Origin: Spirochaetaceae bacterium UBA1306
Lineage (GTDB): Bacteria; Spirochaetota; Spirochaetia; Treponematales; Rectinemataceae
Reading direction: 5' to 3'
DNA: 17,847 bases
NCBI GenBank assembly: GCA_002307245.1
Contig: DBTW01000038.1
Coordinates: 540 to 18,386, forward strand
Part shown: piece by piece, positions 1 to 7,237 of the stretch
Numbering within the stretch: the first letter of the stretch is position 1
Layout: every line of letters begins with the position of its first letter
Notes under the pieces: model-generated
Seen by the model: the letters and a program-made list of their open reading frames with translations, nothing else
Database searches by the model: none
What the model was told of the DNA's origin: nothing
Made by a program: the position numbers and the translations under genes

Positions 1-1724
1 TGCTGGGTGATGCCGCCGAACTCGCCGGCGACGACGTCCGTCTTGCGTATGGCGTCGAGGAGCTTGGTCTTGCCGTGGTCGACGTGACCCATCACCGTGA
101 CGATCGGGGCGCGGTGGACGAGCTCCTCCGGCTTGTCGTCGACCTTGTCGATGACGGTCTCGTCGTAGAGGGAGACGATATGCACGGTGCAGCCGTACTC
201 TTCGGCGAGTATGGTCGCGGTGTCCGCGTCGATCTTCTGGTTGATCGTCGCCATGACGCCGAGGGCCATGAGCTTCGCGATGAGCTCGGCGGGCTTGATG
301 TTCATCTTCTTGGCGAGCTCGGAGACCGAAATGGCCTCCATGATGTCGATATCCTTCGGGATCGCCATCGCCCGGGCTTCGGCCTTCTTCTTGAGCTGCA
401 GGGCCTTCTCGGCCTCATCCTCGCGCTTGTTGAACGAGGGCTTGCGCCTGGAGATGGGCTTCCGCGCTGCCGTCTTGCCGGTTAGGGGAGGAGGACCGTT
501 GCCCGGGCCGCCGCGGCCGGGACCGCCGTAACCGCCGCCCGGCCTACCGCCGTAGCCGCCGCCCGCGGGCCTGCCAGGGCCGCCGCCGTAACCGCCACCC
601 GGCCTGCCGGGTCCGCCGCCATAGCCGCCGGGCCGCTGGGCGCCGTAGCCGCCCCCTTGGCCGTAGCCGCCGGGCCGCTGGGCGCCGTAACCGCCGCCCT
701 GGCCTTGATATCCGCCGGGGCGAGGAGCCCCGCCTTGATAGCCGCCGCCACCCTGATAGCCGGCCGGTCTCGGATTGCTGCCTTGATAACCGCCCTGGTA
801 TCCGCCCGGGCGCGGGTTGCTGCCTTGATAGCCGCCTTGGTATCCGCCGGGCCTCTGCCCACCATAGCCGCCGCCCTGACCTTGGTAGCCGCCGGGGCGA
901 GGAGCCCCGCCTTGGTAGCCGCCGCCGCCTTGATAGCCGCCACCCTGGCTCGAGCCGGGGCCGTAGGACCTATCAGAAGAGGGATATCGGGAATCGCCCT
1001 GTCGAGGGCCGGAAGGGGGTCCATAGGATCGATCCGAGCCCGAGCCGCCCATGGGAGGACGTGAGGGGGGCCTATCGCCGTAGGTGGGCCTGTCGCCGTA
1101 GCTGGGCCTGTCGCCGTAGCTGGGACGCGGGGCGCCTGGTCCGTACGAGGGCCTGGGACCTTGAGACCCTGAGCCTTGGGGACCTGGGCCGGGCCGAGGG
1201 CCGGACATAGGCCTAGGCCCGTCGGGGCGTGGCACGGGGGCACCGGGAGCCTCGGGACGGGGAGCCGTCGCGGCGGGCTCGACGCGCGGTGCGGCGGCCG
1301 CCGGAAGCTCAGGCCTCGCCGCCAGAGCGGGGGCTTCGGCCGCGGCCAGGGGGGCTTCCGCCTTCGGCGCGGGGGCGCGTAGGGCCTCGGCCGGCCTGGC
1401 GTCGGACTCGGGGGCCTCGGATGCCGCGCGCTCCTCGACTGGCGCCGAGCCCTCTTCATGGTGCGCCACGACGCGGGCCTTCGTCGGCGCAGCCGACGTA
1501 GGCTTCTTGACGACGACCTTCTTCTTGACTACGACGACCTTGCGCTTCTCGCCGGAAGCGTCGTGATCGGACGCGCCTGCGGCGCCCGCGGAATTGCCTT
1601 CCGCTTGCTCGGGCGCCGCCTGGGGCGAAGCCTGAGACGCCGCCGGAGGCGTTGCCTGAGGCTTGGCCTTGGGCTGCTTTATGAGATTCGCCTTCTTCTG
1701 CGGATTCTCGGTATTGTCCGTCAT
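1..1724 (-). CDS. infB: translation initiation factor IF-2, N-terminal part (cut by window edge)
   Basis: This GTPase places initiator fMet-tRNA on the 30S subunit and promotes 70S joining. I read the frame codon by codon from the ATG at 1724 to the window edge (574 codons plus 2 nt) and found no stop. Residues 1 to about 250 are Ala/Pro/Lys-rich and disordered. Residues about 252-410 are Gly/Tyr/Gln/Arg/Pro repeats. An IF2_N-like helical module follows (VSELAKKMNIKPAELIAKLM and onward). The GTPase G1 motif GHVDHGKT lies near residues 546-553 (about 68-91). In E. coli IF2 the G1 motif is near residue 400, so this N-terminal region is much longer; from the known core length I expect about 1,000 residues in total. 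The start follows the nusA stop by 9 nt, and an AAGGGAG ribosome site overlaps that stop. The gene is third in the rimP-nusA-infB operon. The C-terminal domains lie outside the window. Confidence 0.96.
   Translation of the reverse strand, partial: MTDNTENPQKKANLIKQPKAKPQATPPAASQASPQAAPEQAEGNSAGAAGASDHDASGEKRKVVVVKKKVVVKKPTSAAPTKARVVAHHEEGSAPVEERAASEAPESDARPAEALRAPAPKAEAPLAAAEAPALAARPELPAAAAPRVEPAATAPRPEAPGAPVPRPDGPRPMSGPRPGPGPQGSGSQGPRPSYGPGAPRPSYGDRPSYGDRPTYGDRPPSRPPMGGSGSDRSYGPPSGPRQGDSRYPSSDRSYGPGSSQGGGYQGGGGYQGGAPRPGGYQGQGGGYGGQRPGGYQGGYQGSNPRPGGYQGGYQGSNPRPAGYQGGGGYQGGAPRPGGYQGQGGGYGAQRPGGYGQGGGYGAQRPGGYGGGPGRPGGGYGGGPGRPAGGGYGGRPGGGYGGPGRGGPGNGPPPLTGKTAARKPISRRKPSFNKREDEAEKALQLKKKAEARAMAIPKDIDIMEAISVSELAKKMNIKPAELIAKLMALGVMATINQKIDADTATILAEEYGCTVHIVSLYDETVIDKVDDKPEELVHRAPIVTVMGHVDHGKTKLLDAIRKTDVVAGEFGGITQ
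495..970 (-). repeat. in-frame repeats encoding a Gly/Tyr/Gln/Arg-rich IF2 segment
   Basis: About 475 bases inside infB encode imperfect tandem units such as GGYQG, GGYGAQRPGGY, QGSNPRPGGYQ and GGGPGRPGG. Exact direct repeats are visible in the DNA: a 24-base block at 624-647 recurs at 666-689, offset by 42 bases. Another 24-base block at 714-737 recurs at 891-914, offset by 177 bases. Both offsets are multiples of three, so gain or loss of a unit keeps the frame. The segment probably varies in length between strains and is prone to assembly errors. Confidence 0.9.
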
Positions 1725-1733
1725 ACGCTCCCT

Positions 1734-3173
1734 TTACGCTTCCGACTCGTCCTCGTACTCGAAACTCAATTCTACGCCGCAGTTCGGGCAGTGGGTCATC
1801 TCCGGTGTCACGCTAGTCCCGCAGTCGGGGCACTCGTAGACGTCCCCGGCCTCGGGCGCGGCCTCGACAGCCCCCGTCCGCTCGTCCTCGACGACCTCGA
1901 CGTTCTCGTCGATGATCGCCTGTATCTTCTCGACCGCGTCGGCCGGCAAGCCATCGACGGCCGCCAGCGCCTCCTTGGTCTGCGCGAGGAATTCCTCTAC
2001 GGTGGCGATGCCCGCCGCCTCGAGGGCCAGAACCCAATCCTGCTCGATGCCCGGCAGGTCGTTCAGCACAGCCGGCTCCTCGGCCTCGCCGAAGAGCTCG
2101 TTGACCGCCCGCTTGAGGTCGGCGCCGCGATCCATCTGGAGGAACTGCTCCTCCGTCTTGACGTCGATGCTCCAGTCGCAGAGGCGGTTGGCGAGGCGCA
2201 CGTTGAGGCCCTGCTTGCCGATGGCGACGGAGAGCTGGCTGTCGGCCACGACGGCCAAGGCCAGGTGCTTGGCCTCGTCGAGGATGTAGACGTCCTTGAC
2301 CTCGGCCGGAGAGAGCGCGTTGCGGATGAAGCGCTTTGGATCGACCTCGTACTTCAGGATGTCGACCTTCTCGCCCTCGAGCTCGCGGATGATGGCCTGG
2401 ATGCGTATGCCCTTGAGGCCGACGCAGGCGCCCACGGGATCGATGTCCTCGCGGTTGGAGTAGACGGCTATCTTGGTGCGGTAGCCCGGCTCGCGGACGA
2501 TCTTGAAGACGTCGACGGCCTTGTCGTAGATCTCCGGCACCTCGAGTTCGAGGATCTTGCGGACGAACTCGGCGTGGGTCCTCGAGAGGATGATGAGGGG
2601 GCCCATCCGGCCCTTCTCGACCTCGACTATCATCGCCTTGATGCGGTCGTTCGGGTGGTAGGTCTCGCGGGGGGACTGGTACTTCTTCGGGAACAGGCCC
2701 TCGATCTTGCCGAGGTCCACGAAGATGTTGCCGTTCTTCTCGCGCTGGTAGTATCCGATGATGATCTCGCCGACCTTGGACTTGTACTCGGCGTACTGGG
2801 TGTCGCGGGAGATCTCGCGGAGGGACTGCCTCGTGGTCTGCTTCGCCAGCATTACCGACTGGAGGTCGAAATCGTGCGGGTCCACGGGCAGCTCGAGTAT
2901 GTCGCCGACCTCCGCGCCGTCGGCCATCTCGGCCGCCTCCTCGAGGGAGATCTCCAGGACGGGATCGTCGACTTCCTCGACGATCGTCTTCTTGGCGTAG
3001 ACGTCCACGCCCTCGTAGTTGTCCTTGAATCGAACCACGGCGTTCTCGTTCGTGCCGTACTTCTTCTTATATGCGGCCATGAGGGCATCTTCGACCGTCT
3101 TTACGATGAGGTCCTCGGATATGCCCTTCTCGTTGATGAGCTGCCGTATCGCTTCTGCCATGTCGGAAGCCAT
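1734..3173 (-). CDS. nusA: transcription termination/antitermination factor NusA with C-terminal zinc ribbon
   Basis: NusA binds RNA polymerase and modulates pausing, intrinsic termination and antitermination. The order is typical: an N-terminal polymerase-binding domain (to about residue 125), an S1 domain (about 135-200, IIIGYYQREKNGNIFVDLGK), two KH domains (about 230-345, with DPVGACVGLKGIRIQAIIREL and VAIGKQGLNVRLANRL), then a helix-hairpin-helix stretch (LNDLPGIEQ, VDGLPADAVEKIQ). It ends in an unusual tail (residues 446-479) with CPDC and CPNC pairs, CX2C-X10-CX2C, then an acidic end. At 479 residues it is close to E. coli NusA (495), but with one helical repeat plus the ribbon. The ATG is 5 nt after the rimP stop, with a GGGGGAG ribosome site inside rimP. 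infB follows after 9 nt. Control is probably through the attenuator ahead of rimP. Confidence 0.98.
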   Translation of the reverse strand: MASDMAEAIRQLINEKGISEDLIVKTVEDALMAAYKKKYGTNENAVVRFKDNYEGVDVYAKKTIVEEVDDPVLEISLEEAAEMADGAEVGDILELPVDPHDFDLQSVMLAKQTTRQSLREISRDTQYAEYKSKVGEIIIGYYQREKNGNIFVDLGKIEGLFPKKYQSPRETYHPNDRIKAMIVEVEKGRMGPLIILSRTHAEFVRKILELEVPEIYDKAVDVFKIVREPGYRTKIAVYSNREDIDPVGACVGLKGIRIQAIIRELEGEKVDILKYEVDPKRFIRNALSPAEVKDVYILDEAKHLALAVVADSQLSVAIGKQGLNVRLANRLCDWSIDVKTEEQFLQMDRGADLKRAVNELFGEAEEPAVLNDLPGIEQDWVLALEAAGIATVEEFLAQTKEALAAVDGLPADAVEKIQAIIDENVEVVEDERTGAVEAAPEAGDVYECPDCGTSVTPEMTHCPNCGVELSFEYEDESEA

Positions 3174-3178
3174 ATGAC

Positions 3179-3625
3179 TTAATCTCCCCCCTGTGAAGAA
3201 TCGAGCCTGGCCTTGGAAACGGCCTCGAACTCAACGACGCGCGAGCCGCCCGTGCAGGCTAGTCTCGCCGAGCTCCCGTCGGCGCTCTCGATGCGCCCGC
3301 GGATCCATTCTGTCTCGCCCTGGAGCAGGACGCGAACGCCCTGTCCCTGAAAAATGCTCCAATCCCTGGCGGATCGAAGGGCCCGGTCGATGCCCGGGCT
3401 CGCGACCTCGAGCTTCGGCTCCGAGCACGATAGGACCGCTTGCGCCTCCGGATAGGCGATCCTATAGGCCTTCGCGCATTCATCGGTGCCCGTACCCTTC
3501 GGGGAATAAACGGTCAACCTCACCTGGGCGCCGCCGCGGCGGCTCACGCCCAGGTCAACGAGGGTCAGTCCGGCCTCAAAGAGAAGAGGCTCGAGCTTTC
3601 CGAATAACGCATCGCTTTCCTGCAT
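3179..3625 (-). CDS. rimP: ribosome maturation factor RimP
   Basis: RimP assists late maturation of the 30S subunit. The 148 residues match the family length (about 150). The N-terminal alpha/beta domain shows GLTLVDLGVSRRGGAQVRLTVY and the hallmark LEVASPGIDRALRSARDW (compare LEVSSPGLDRPL in the family). An SH3-like C-terminal domain follows (VRVLLQGETEWIRGRIESADG). Its place ahead of nusA and infB is the usual bacterial order and supports the call. The ATG at 3625 has only a weak AGGT next to it and lies 6 nt beyond the U-tract of an intrinsic terminator, so translation of rimP may be linked to folding of its leader. Confidence 0.95.
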   Translation of the reverse strand: MQESDALFGKLEPLLFEAGLTLVDLGVSRRGGAQVRLTVYSPKGTGTDECAKAYRIAYPEAQAVLSCSEPKLEVASPGIDRALRSARDWSIFQGQGVRVLLQGETEWIRGRIESADGSSARLACTGGSRVVEFEAVSKARLDSSQGGD

Positions 3626-3631
3626 ACCTAT

Positions 3632-3656
3632 AAAAAAAGAGTCGTGTGAACGACCC
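3632..3656 (-). terminator. intrinsic terminator in the rimP-nusA-infB leader (attenuator candidate)
   Basis: On the minus strand a 7-bp stem, GGGTCGT with ACGACTC (one G-T pair), closes a TCAC loop and is followed at once by seven Ts (3638-3632). This is a textbook Rho-independent terminator. It ends 6 nt before the rimP ATG and lies downstream of a good promoter at 3701-3729, so it most probably attenuates the operon rather than simply ending comF. A competing hairpin (3676-3653) can occupy the 5' arm. Confidence 0.75.
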
Positions 3657-3676
3657 TTCTTATCGCTAAGGAGAAT
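3653..3676 (-). promoter_or_regulatory. possible antiterminator hairpin in the rimP leader
   Basis: The leader RNA can pair ATTCT (3676-3672) with AGGGT (3657-3653) and CTTA (3670-3667) with TAAG (3662-3659), around a GCGA GNRA-type tetraloop with one C-A mismatch; two pairs in the outer helix are G-U. Bases 3656-3653 are also the 5' arm of the terminator, so the two structures exclude each other. The pairing was found by eye and no folding energy was calculated. Confidence 0.45.
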
Positions 3677-3700
3677 CTTTTATCTTTTACATTGTGAGGG

Positions 3701-3729
3701 ATAGTACATCTTCTGCAGGCACGAGTCAA
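3701..3729 (-). promoter_or_regulatory. sigma-70-type promoter for rimP-nusA-infB
   Basis: A -35 box TTGACT (3729-3724) and a -10 box TACTAT (3706-3701) are separated by exactly 17 bases; each matches consensus at 5 of 6 positions. Transcription should start near 3695-3693, giving a leader of about 65-70 nt. The promoter sits about 50 bases past the comF stop, so the operon has its own promoter. A 10-base palindrome, GGCTCGAGCC, lies just upstream at 3745-3754 and could be an operator or chance. Confidence 0.7.
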
Positions 3730-3765
3730 TACGCGCGACGCGACGGCTCGAGCCAATGCCTCGTC

Positions 3766-3779
3766 CGAGCCGAAGCTCG
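3766..3779 (-). terminator. UUCG-tetraloop hairpin directly after comF
   Basis: The minus strand reads CGAGC-TTCG-GCTCG immediately after the comF stop. This is a 5-bp stem capped by the very stable C(UUCG)G tetraloop. No U-tract follows, so it may only weakly terminate or protect the mutS-comF mRNA 3' end. Confidence 0.45.
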
Positions 3780-4481
3780 CTAATCGGCGGCTATGACGAG
3801 AGCCGCGACCGATAATGCGCCGCCGGCCCGCAAGGCCCGGGCGCAGGCATCGATGGTCGCGCAGGTCGTGACGACGTCGTCGAGGATCAGGGGAAGTTCG
3901 GGAGAGCTCGCCTGAGCCTTCATCGAGTACGCCATCCTCGCATTATTGCCCCGATCGCCCTTACCGAGGGACTTCTGCTCCGAGGAAAGGCGGCGCTCGA
4001 GGGGCCGTGCCACGGGGAAGCCGCGCGCCTCCAGGATGCGCACGAGTTCCTCCACCTGGTCCCAGCCCATTTTCCGCAGCTTCCCCGGCCTCGGGGGCAC
4101 GGGCACTATGGTCCGCGATGGCCAGCGCCCGTCGATCGCCTTCGCGAGGAGTTCGGCGAAGAACGGGGCCAGGCTGCGCCTGCGGCCCTTCTTGTACGCG
4201 GACAGGAGCTCGCGCATAGGCCCGGCATAGGAGAAAAGCGGATAGGCCGAGTCGAAGGCCCATTCCTCCGATCGGCAGCGCATGCAGCGCCCTTGCTCAG
4301 AAATGAGGGGGATACCGCAGGCCGGGCAGCGCTCGCCTTCCCAGGGACGCAGTCCGGATGCGCAGCGCCCGCACAAGGGCCAGGGAAGCCCCGAGCCTGG
4401 CGGAAGCGGCAGGCCGCAGAGGACGCAGCTCCGGGGGAAGAGGGCATCGAGGAGAGTCCGTTGGACGGCGAGAGGTACCAT
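3780..4481 (-). CDS. comF: ComF-family phosphoribosyltransferase-like protein
   Basis: The family (ComFC/GntX) joins an N-terminal double zinc finger to a type I phosphoribosyltransferase fold and is linked to DNA uptake in competent bacteria. Four CX2C pairs are visible: C19/C22, C37/C40, C52/C55 and C66/C69. A typical ComF core follows (IVPVPPRPGKLRKMGWDQVE) and the PRPP-binding loop LILDDVVTTCAT with D201 and D202. In the family this loop usually reads TTGAT; here residue 207 is Cys (TGC). The length of 233 residues is normal. The ATG lies 25 nt after the mutS stop, so the two are probably co-transcribed. AGGGG sits only about 2 nt from the ATG, closer than ideal. No other competence gene is in the window, so a role in DNA uptake is not shown. 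Confidence 0.9.
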   Translation of the reverse strand: MVPLAVQRTLLDALFPRSCVLCGLPLPPGSGLPWPLCGRCASGLRPWEGERCPACGIPLISEQGRCMRCRSEEWAFDSAYPLFSYAGPMRELLSAYKKGRRRSLAPFFAELLAKAIDGRWPSRTIVPVPPRPGKLRKMGWDQVEELVRILEARGFPVARPLERRLSSEQKSLGKGDRGNNARMAYSMKAQASSPELPLILDDVVTTCATIDACARALRAGGALSVAALVIAAD

Positions 4482-4506
4482 GCCCCTATACGCGCCGGAG
4501 GACGGC

Positions 4507-7176
4507 CTACGCTTGAAGCCGTTTCTTTAATAAAGCGAGCGAGTTGAGGGCCTCGAGGGGAGTCAGCTTGTCGATATCGAGGGAGGCGAGCTCGGCGGCG
4601 ACGAGCTCGCCGGGACTGAAGAGACTGTCCCCGCCCTTTGGAGGAGGGACGGAATTCGAGGAAGGCCCGCGCGGGGGTGCGGGCCTAGCCTCGAGCTCGG
4701 CCTGGATCGCGCGGGCCCTGTCCAGGACCGCCGCCGGCAGGCCCGCCAGCTTGGCGACGTGGATGCCGTACGAGCCCTCGGCCGGGCCGGCCTCGACCTT
4801 CTTCAAGAAAACCACCTCGTCGGCCTCCTCGAGCACGGCGAGCGAAAGGTTGCACAGGCGCGGATGCTCGATGGCCGTGAGCTCGTGGTAGTGCGTGGCG
4901 AAGAGGGCGCGGCAGCGAATCGAGTCGAGGAGGCTCTCGCTGACCGCCCAGGCGATGGCGAGACCGTCGGTGGTGCTCGTGCCACGGCCCACCTCGTCCA
5001 TGATGACGAGGCTGCGGTCCGTGGCCGTATTGAGGATGTAGGCCGTCTCGTGCATCTCGACGAGGAAGGTGCTCTCGCCCCTCGCCAGGTTGTCCTGGGC
5101 CCCGACGCGGCAGTAGATCTTGTCGGTCATGCCTATCTCGGCGTCGAGGGCGGGCACGAAGGAGCCGGCCTGGGCCATCAGGGCGATGAGGGCCGTCTGC
5201 CTGAGGAAGGTGGACTTGCCCGCCATGTTGGGTCCCGTGATCAGCGCGAAGGCGGCGGCTCGATCCTCGCCGCGAGGGCCGGAAGTCGCCGGCGAGGCGT
5301 CCAGCTCGAGGCCGTTGGGCACGAAGGCGCCGTCGGGCAGCTGGGCCTCGACGACGGGATGCCGGCCCTCGGCGATCCTGAGCACCGGCTCGTCGACGAG
5401 GCGGGGCCGGGAGTAGCCCCGCGAGGTGGCGGCCCAGGCGAAGGAGGCCAGGCAATCGCGGGCCGCCCAGGCCCGGCCGAGGACGAGCATCTCGGTCACG
5501 GCAGCCTTGGCCCTATCCCGCACTTCCAGGAAGAGCCGCTTCTCCAGATCCACTATGCGCTCCGTGGCGCCATTGATCTCGCTCTCGAGCTCGGAGAGGC
5601 GGGCGGTCGTATAGCGCTCGCCGGCTACCAGGGATTGTCGGCGGATGAAGTGCGGCGGCACCGCGTCGAGCTTGCCCTTGGTGACCTCGAGGTAGTAGCC
5701 GATGATCTTGTTGAATCGCACGCGGAGATTCGGGATACGGGTCGCCGCCTTCTCCTCCTCGATGTAGGCGTCGAGGACTTCGCGCGAGCACGCCTTGAGG
5801 CCGCGAAGCCGGTCGAGCTCGGCCGAGTAGCCCTCGCGGATCATCTCGCCCTCGCTGATGAGGATGGAGGGCTCCTCCTTTATCGCGAGCTCGACGAGGG
5901 CGGCGACGGAAGCGGCCTTCGCGAGGGCGGACTCCTCGGCCGCGTCGGGCGAGAGGGCCGAGGGCGCGGGGGCGCCCTTTGAGGCGGCCGCGAGAAGAGC
6001 GCCGGCCGACTCGCAGGCGCGGATGGACTCGGCCAGGGCCAGGAGGTCGCGCGCATGGGCCTTGTCCATGCCCACCCGGGCGGCGAGGCGCTCGATATCG
6101 CGCAGGCCCCCGAGCGAGGCGCGCAGGGACTGAAGAAGGCGTTGGTCGCGGTAGAGGAAGTCCACGGCGTCGAGGCGCGCCTCGGCGGCTCCCCGAGAGC
6201 GCAGGGGCTGGAGCAGCCACTGCTTGAGGAGCCGAGCCCCGGGGGCCGTCTTCGTGTAGTCGAGGACCGCTATGAGGCTGTAGGCCCTGCCCGAGTCGCC
6301 CATGTTGCGGACTATCTCGAGGTTCCGTCGGCTGCCCTCGTCGATGGCCACGTATTCGTCGCCCCGGTAGGGCAGCGGCGGCGAAAGCTGGGGAGAGGCC
6401 GAGCGGGCCGTCTCGTCGACGTAGCGCAGTAGGACCCCCGCGGCCGCGATCTCGGGAGCCCCCTCCTCGAAGCCGTGGCCCTTGAGCGAGGCGAGGCCGA
6501 AGCGCCGGGCGATGTCCGCGGCCGCGGCCGCAGGGTCGAAGCTCCAATCCGGGTACTTGCCGAGCACCAGGCCCTCGACCTCTCCCAGGGCCTCGGCCAG
6601 GCGCGCGTCCTCGAGGAGGGACTGCTGCACGAGCATCTCGCGGGGCGCGAGGCGATAGAGCTCTGAGCGGAGCGCCGCCGCCTGGGCGGCCGAGCCCTCC
6701 TCAGGCATGGCGAAGGCGCGGAAGTCGCCGGTGGAAAGGTCGAGGTAGGAAAGGCAGAGCCTGCCGACCGTCTCAGCTCCGTGGCGCCCGCTCGAGCGGC
6801 AGGCCGCGACGAGGTAGTTGTTGGAGCCTTGATCGAGGAAGTCCTCCTCGACCGTCGTGCCGGGGGTGACGACCTCGATAACGTCGCGCTCGACGATGTC
6901 CTTGCCCACCCCCGGCTCGGATAGCTGCTCGCAGATGGCGATCTTCTTGCCGTGCTTGAGCAGGCGCGCGATATAGGAGCGGGCGGCGTGGTAGGGAACC
7001 CCGCACATCGGGTTGCCTTGGCGATGGGTCAGGGTCAGGTCGAGGAGGGAGCTCGCCTCTATCGCGTCCTCGAAGAACATCTCGTAAAAATCACCGAGCC
7101 TGAAGAAGAGCACCGCGTCGCGGTGCCGCGCCTTGATCGCGCGGTATTGATCCATCATCGGGGTGCGCTCGGCCAT
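4507..7176 (-). CDS. mutS: DNA mismatch repair protein MutS
   Basis: MutS recognises mismatches and small loops in new DNA and, with ATP, recruits MutL. The protein is full length (889 residues; E. coli 853). The mismatch-reading Phe-X-Glu motif is F30-Y31-E32 in FFRLGDFYEMF. Connector, lever and clamp regions follow (NMGDSGRAYSLIAVLDYT; IPNLRVRFNKIIGYYLEVTK). The ATPase shows Walker A GPNMAGKST (residues 648-656), Walker B LVIMDE (D727, E728), the signature GRGTSTTDG and ATHYHELT. The N-terminus MAERTPMMDQY matches family starts. No Shine-Dalgarno site precedes the ATG, and the promoter -10 box ends 8 nt before it. comF follows after 25 nt. No mutL is in the window. Confidence 0.98.
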   Translation of the reverse strand: MAERTPMMDQYRAIKARHRDAVLFFRLGDFYEMFFEDAIEASSLLDLTLTHRQGNPMCGVPYHAARSYIARLLKHGKKIAICEQLSEPGVGKDIVERDVIEVVTPGTTVEEDFLDQGSNNYLVAACRSSGRHGAETVGRLCLSYLDLSTGDFRAFAMPEEGSAAQAAALRSELYRLAPREMLVQQSLLEDARLAEALGEVEGLVLGKYPDWSFDPAAAAADIARRFGLASLKGHGFEEGAPEIAAAGVLLRYVDETARSASPQLSPPLPYRGDEYVAIDEGSRRNLEIVRNMGDSGRAYSLIAVLDYTKTAPGARLLKQWLLQPLRSRGAAEARLDAVDFLYRDQRLLQSLRASLGGLRDIERLAARVGMDKAHARDLLALAESIRACESAGALLAAASKGAPAPSALSPDAAEESALAKAASVAALVELAIKEEPSILISEGEMIREGYSAELDRLRGLKACSREVLDAYIEEEKAATRIPNLRVRFNKIIGYYLEVTKGKLDAVPPHFIRRQSLVAGERYTTARLSELESEINGATERIVDLEKRLFLEVRDRAKAAVTEMLVLGRAWAARDCLASFAWAATSRGYSRPRLVDEPVLRIAEGRHPVVEAQLPDGAFVPNGLELDASPATSGPRGEDRAAAFALITGPNMAGKSTFLRQTALIALMAQAGSFVPALDAEIGMTDKIYCRVGAQDNLARGESTFLVEMHETAYILNTATDRSLVIMDEVGRGTSTTDGLAIAWAVSESLLDSIRCRALFATHYHELTAIEHPRLCNLSLAVLEEADEVVFLKKVEAGPAEGSYGIHVAKLAGLPAAVLDRARAIQAELEARPAPPRGPSSNSVPPPKGGDSLFSPGELVAAELASLDIDKLTPLEALNSLALLKKRLQA

Positions 7177-7184
7177 GGCGTTGC

Positions 7185-7213
7185 ATTATAGCGGCGGAAA
7201 AGGTAGTCTTCAA
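7185..7213 (-). promoter_or_regulatory. strong promoter for mutS
   Basis: A perfect -10 box TATAAT (7190-7185) and a -35 box TTGAAG (7213-7208) are separated by 17 bases. Only eight bases separate the -10 from the mutS ATG, so the start site should fall at or within 1-3 nt of the ATG. The 11-base palindrome GTCTTCAAGAC (7206-7216) covers the -35 box and lies in the gap shared with the divergent STAS gene, where a repressor could bind. Confidence 0.7.
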
Positions 7214-7237
7214 GACAACGCTTTGTAGGAGGGAACC

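Noticed and set aside
495..970. CRISPR or intergenic repeat array
   Set aside because: The repeats are irregular, lie in frame inside infB and encode Gly/Tyr/Gln units; there are no unique spacers.
482..1459. 325-codon open frame on minus, Arg/Pro/Ala-rich
   Set aside because: Out-of-frame reading of the infB N-terminal repeats. The infB frame is open through the whole region and leads into the GHVDHGKT GTPase motif.
1458..3182. 574-codon open frame on plus covering all of nusA
   Set aside because: It mirrors the nusA codons on the opposite strand. Its product is Leu/Asp/Val-rich without any domain, as expected from the antisense of GC-rich codons, while nusA on minus is unmistakable.
4759..5982. 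407-codon open frame on plus opposite mutS
   Set aside because: Antisense shadow; the minus frame carries all MutS ATPase motifs.
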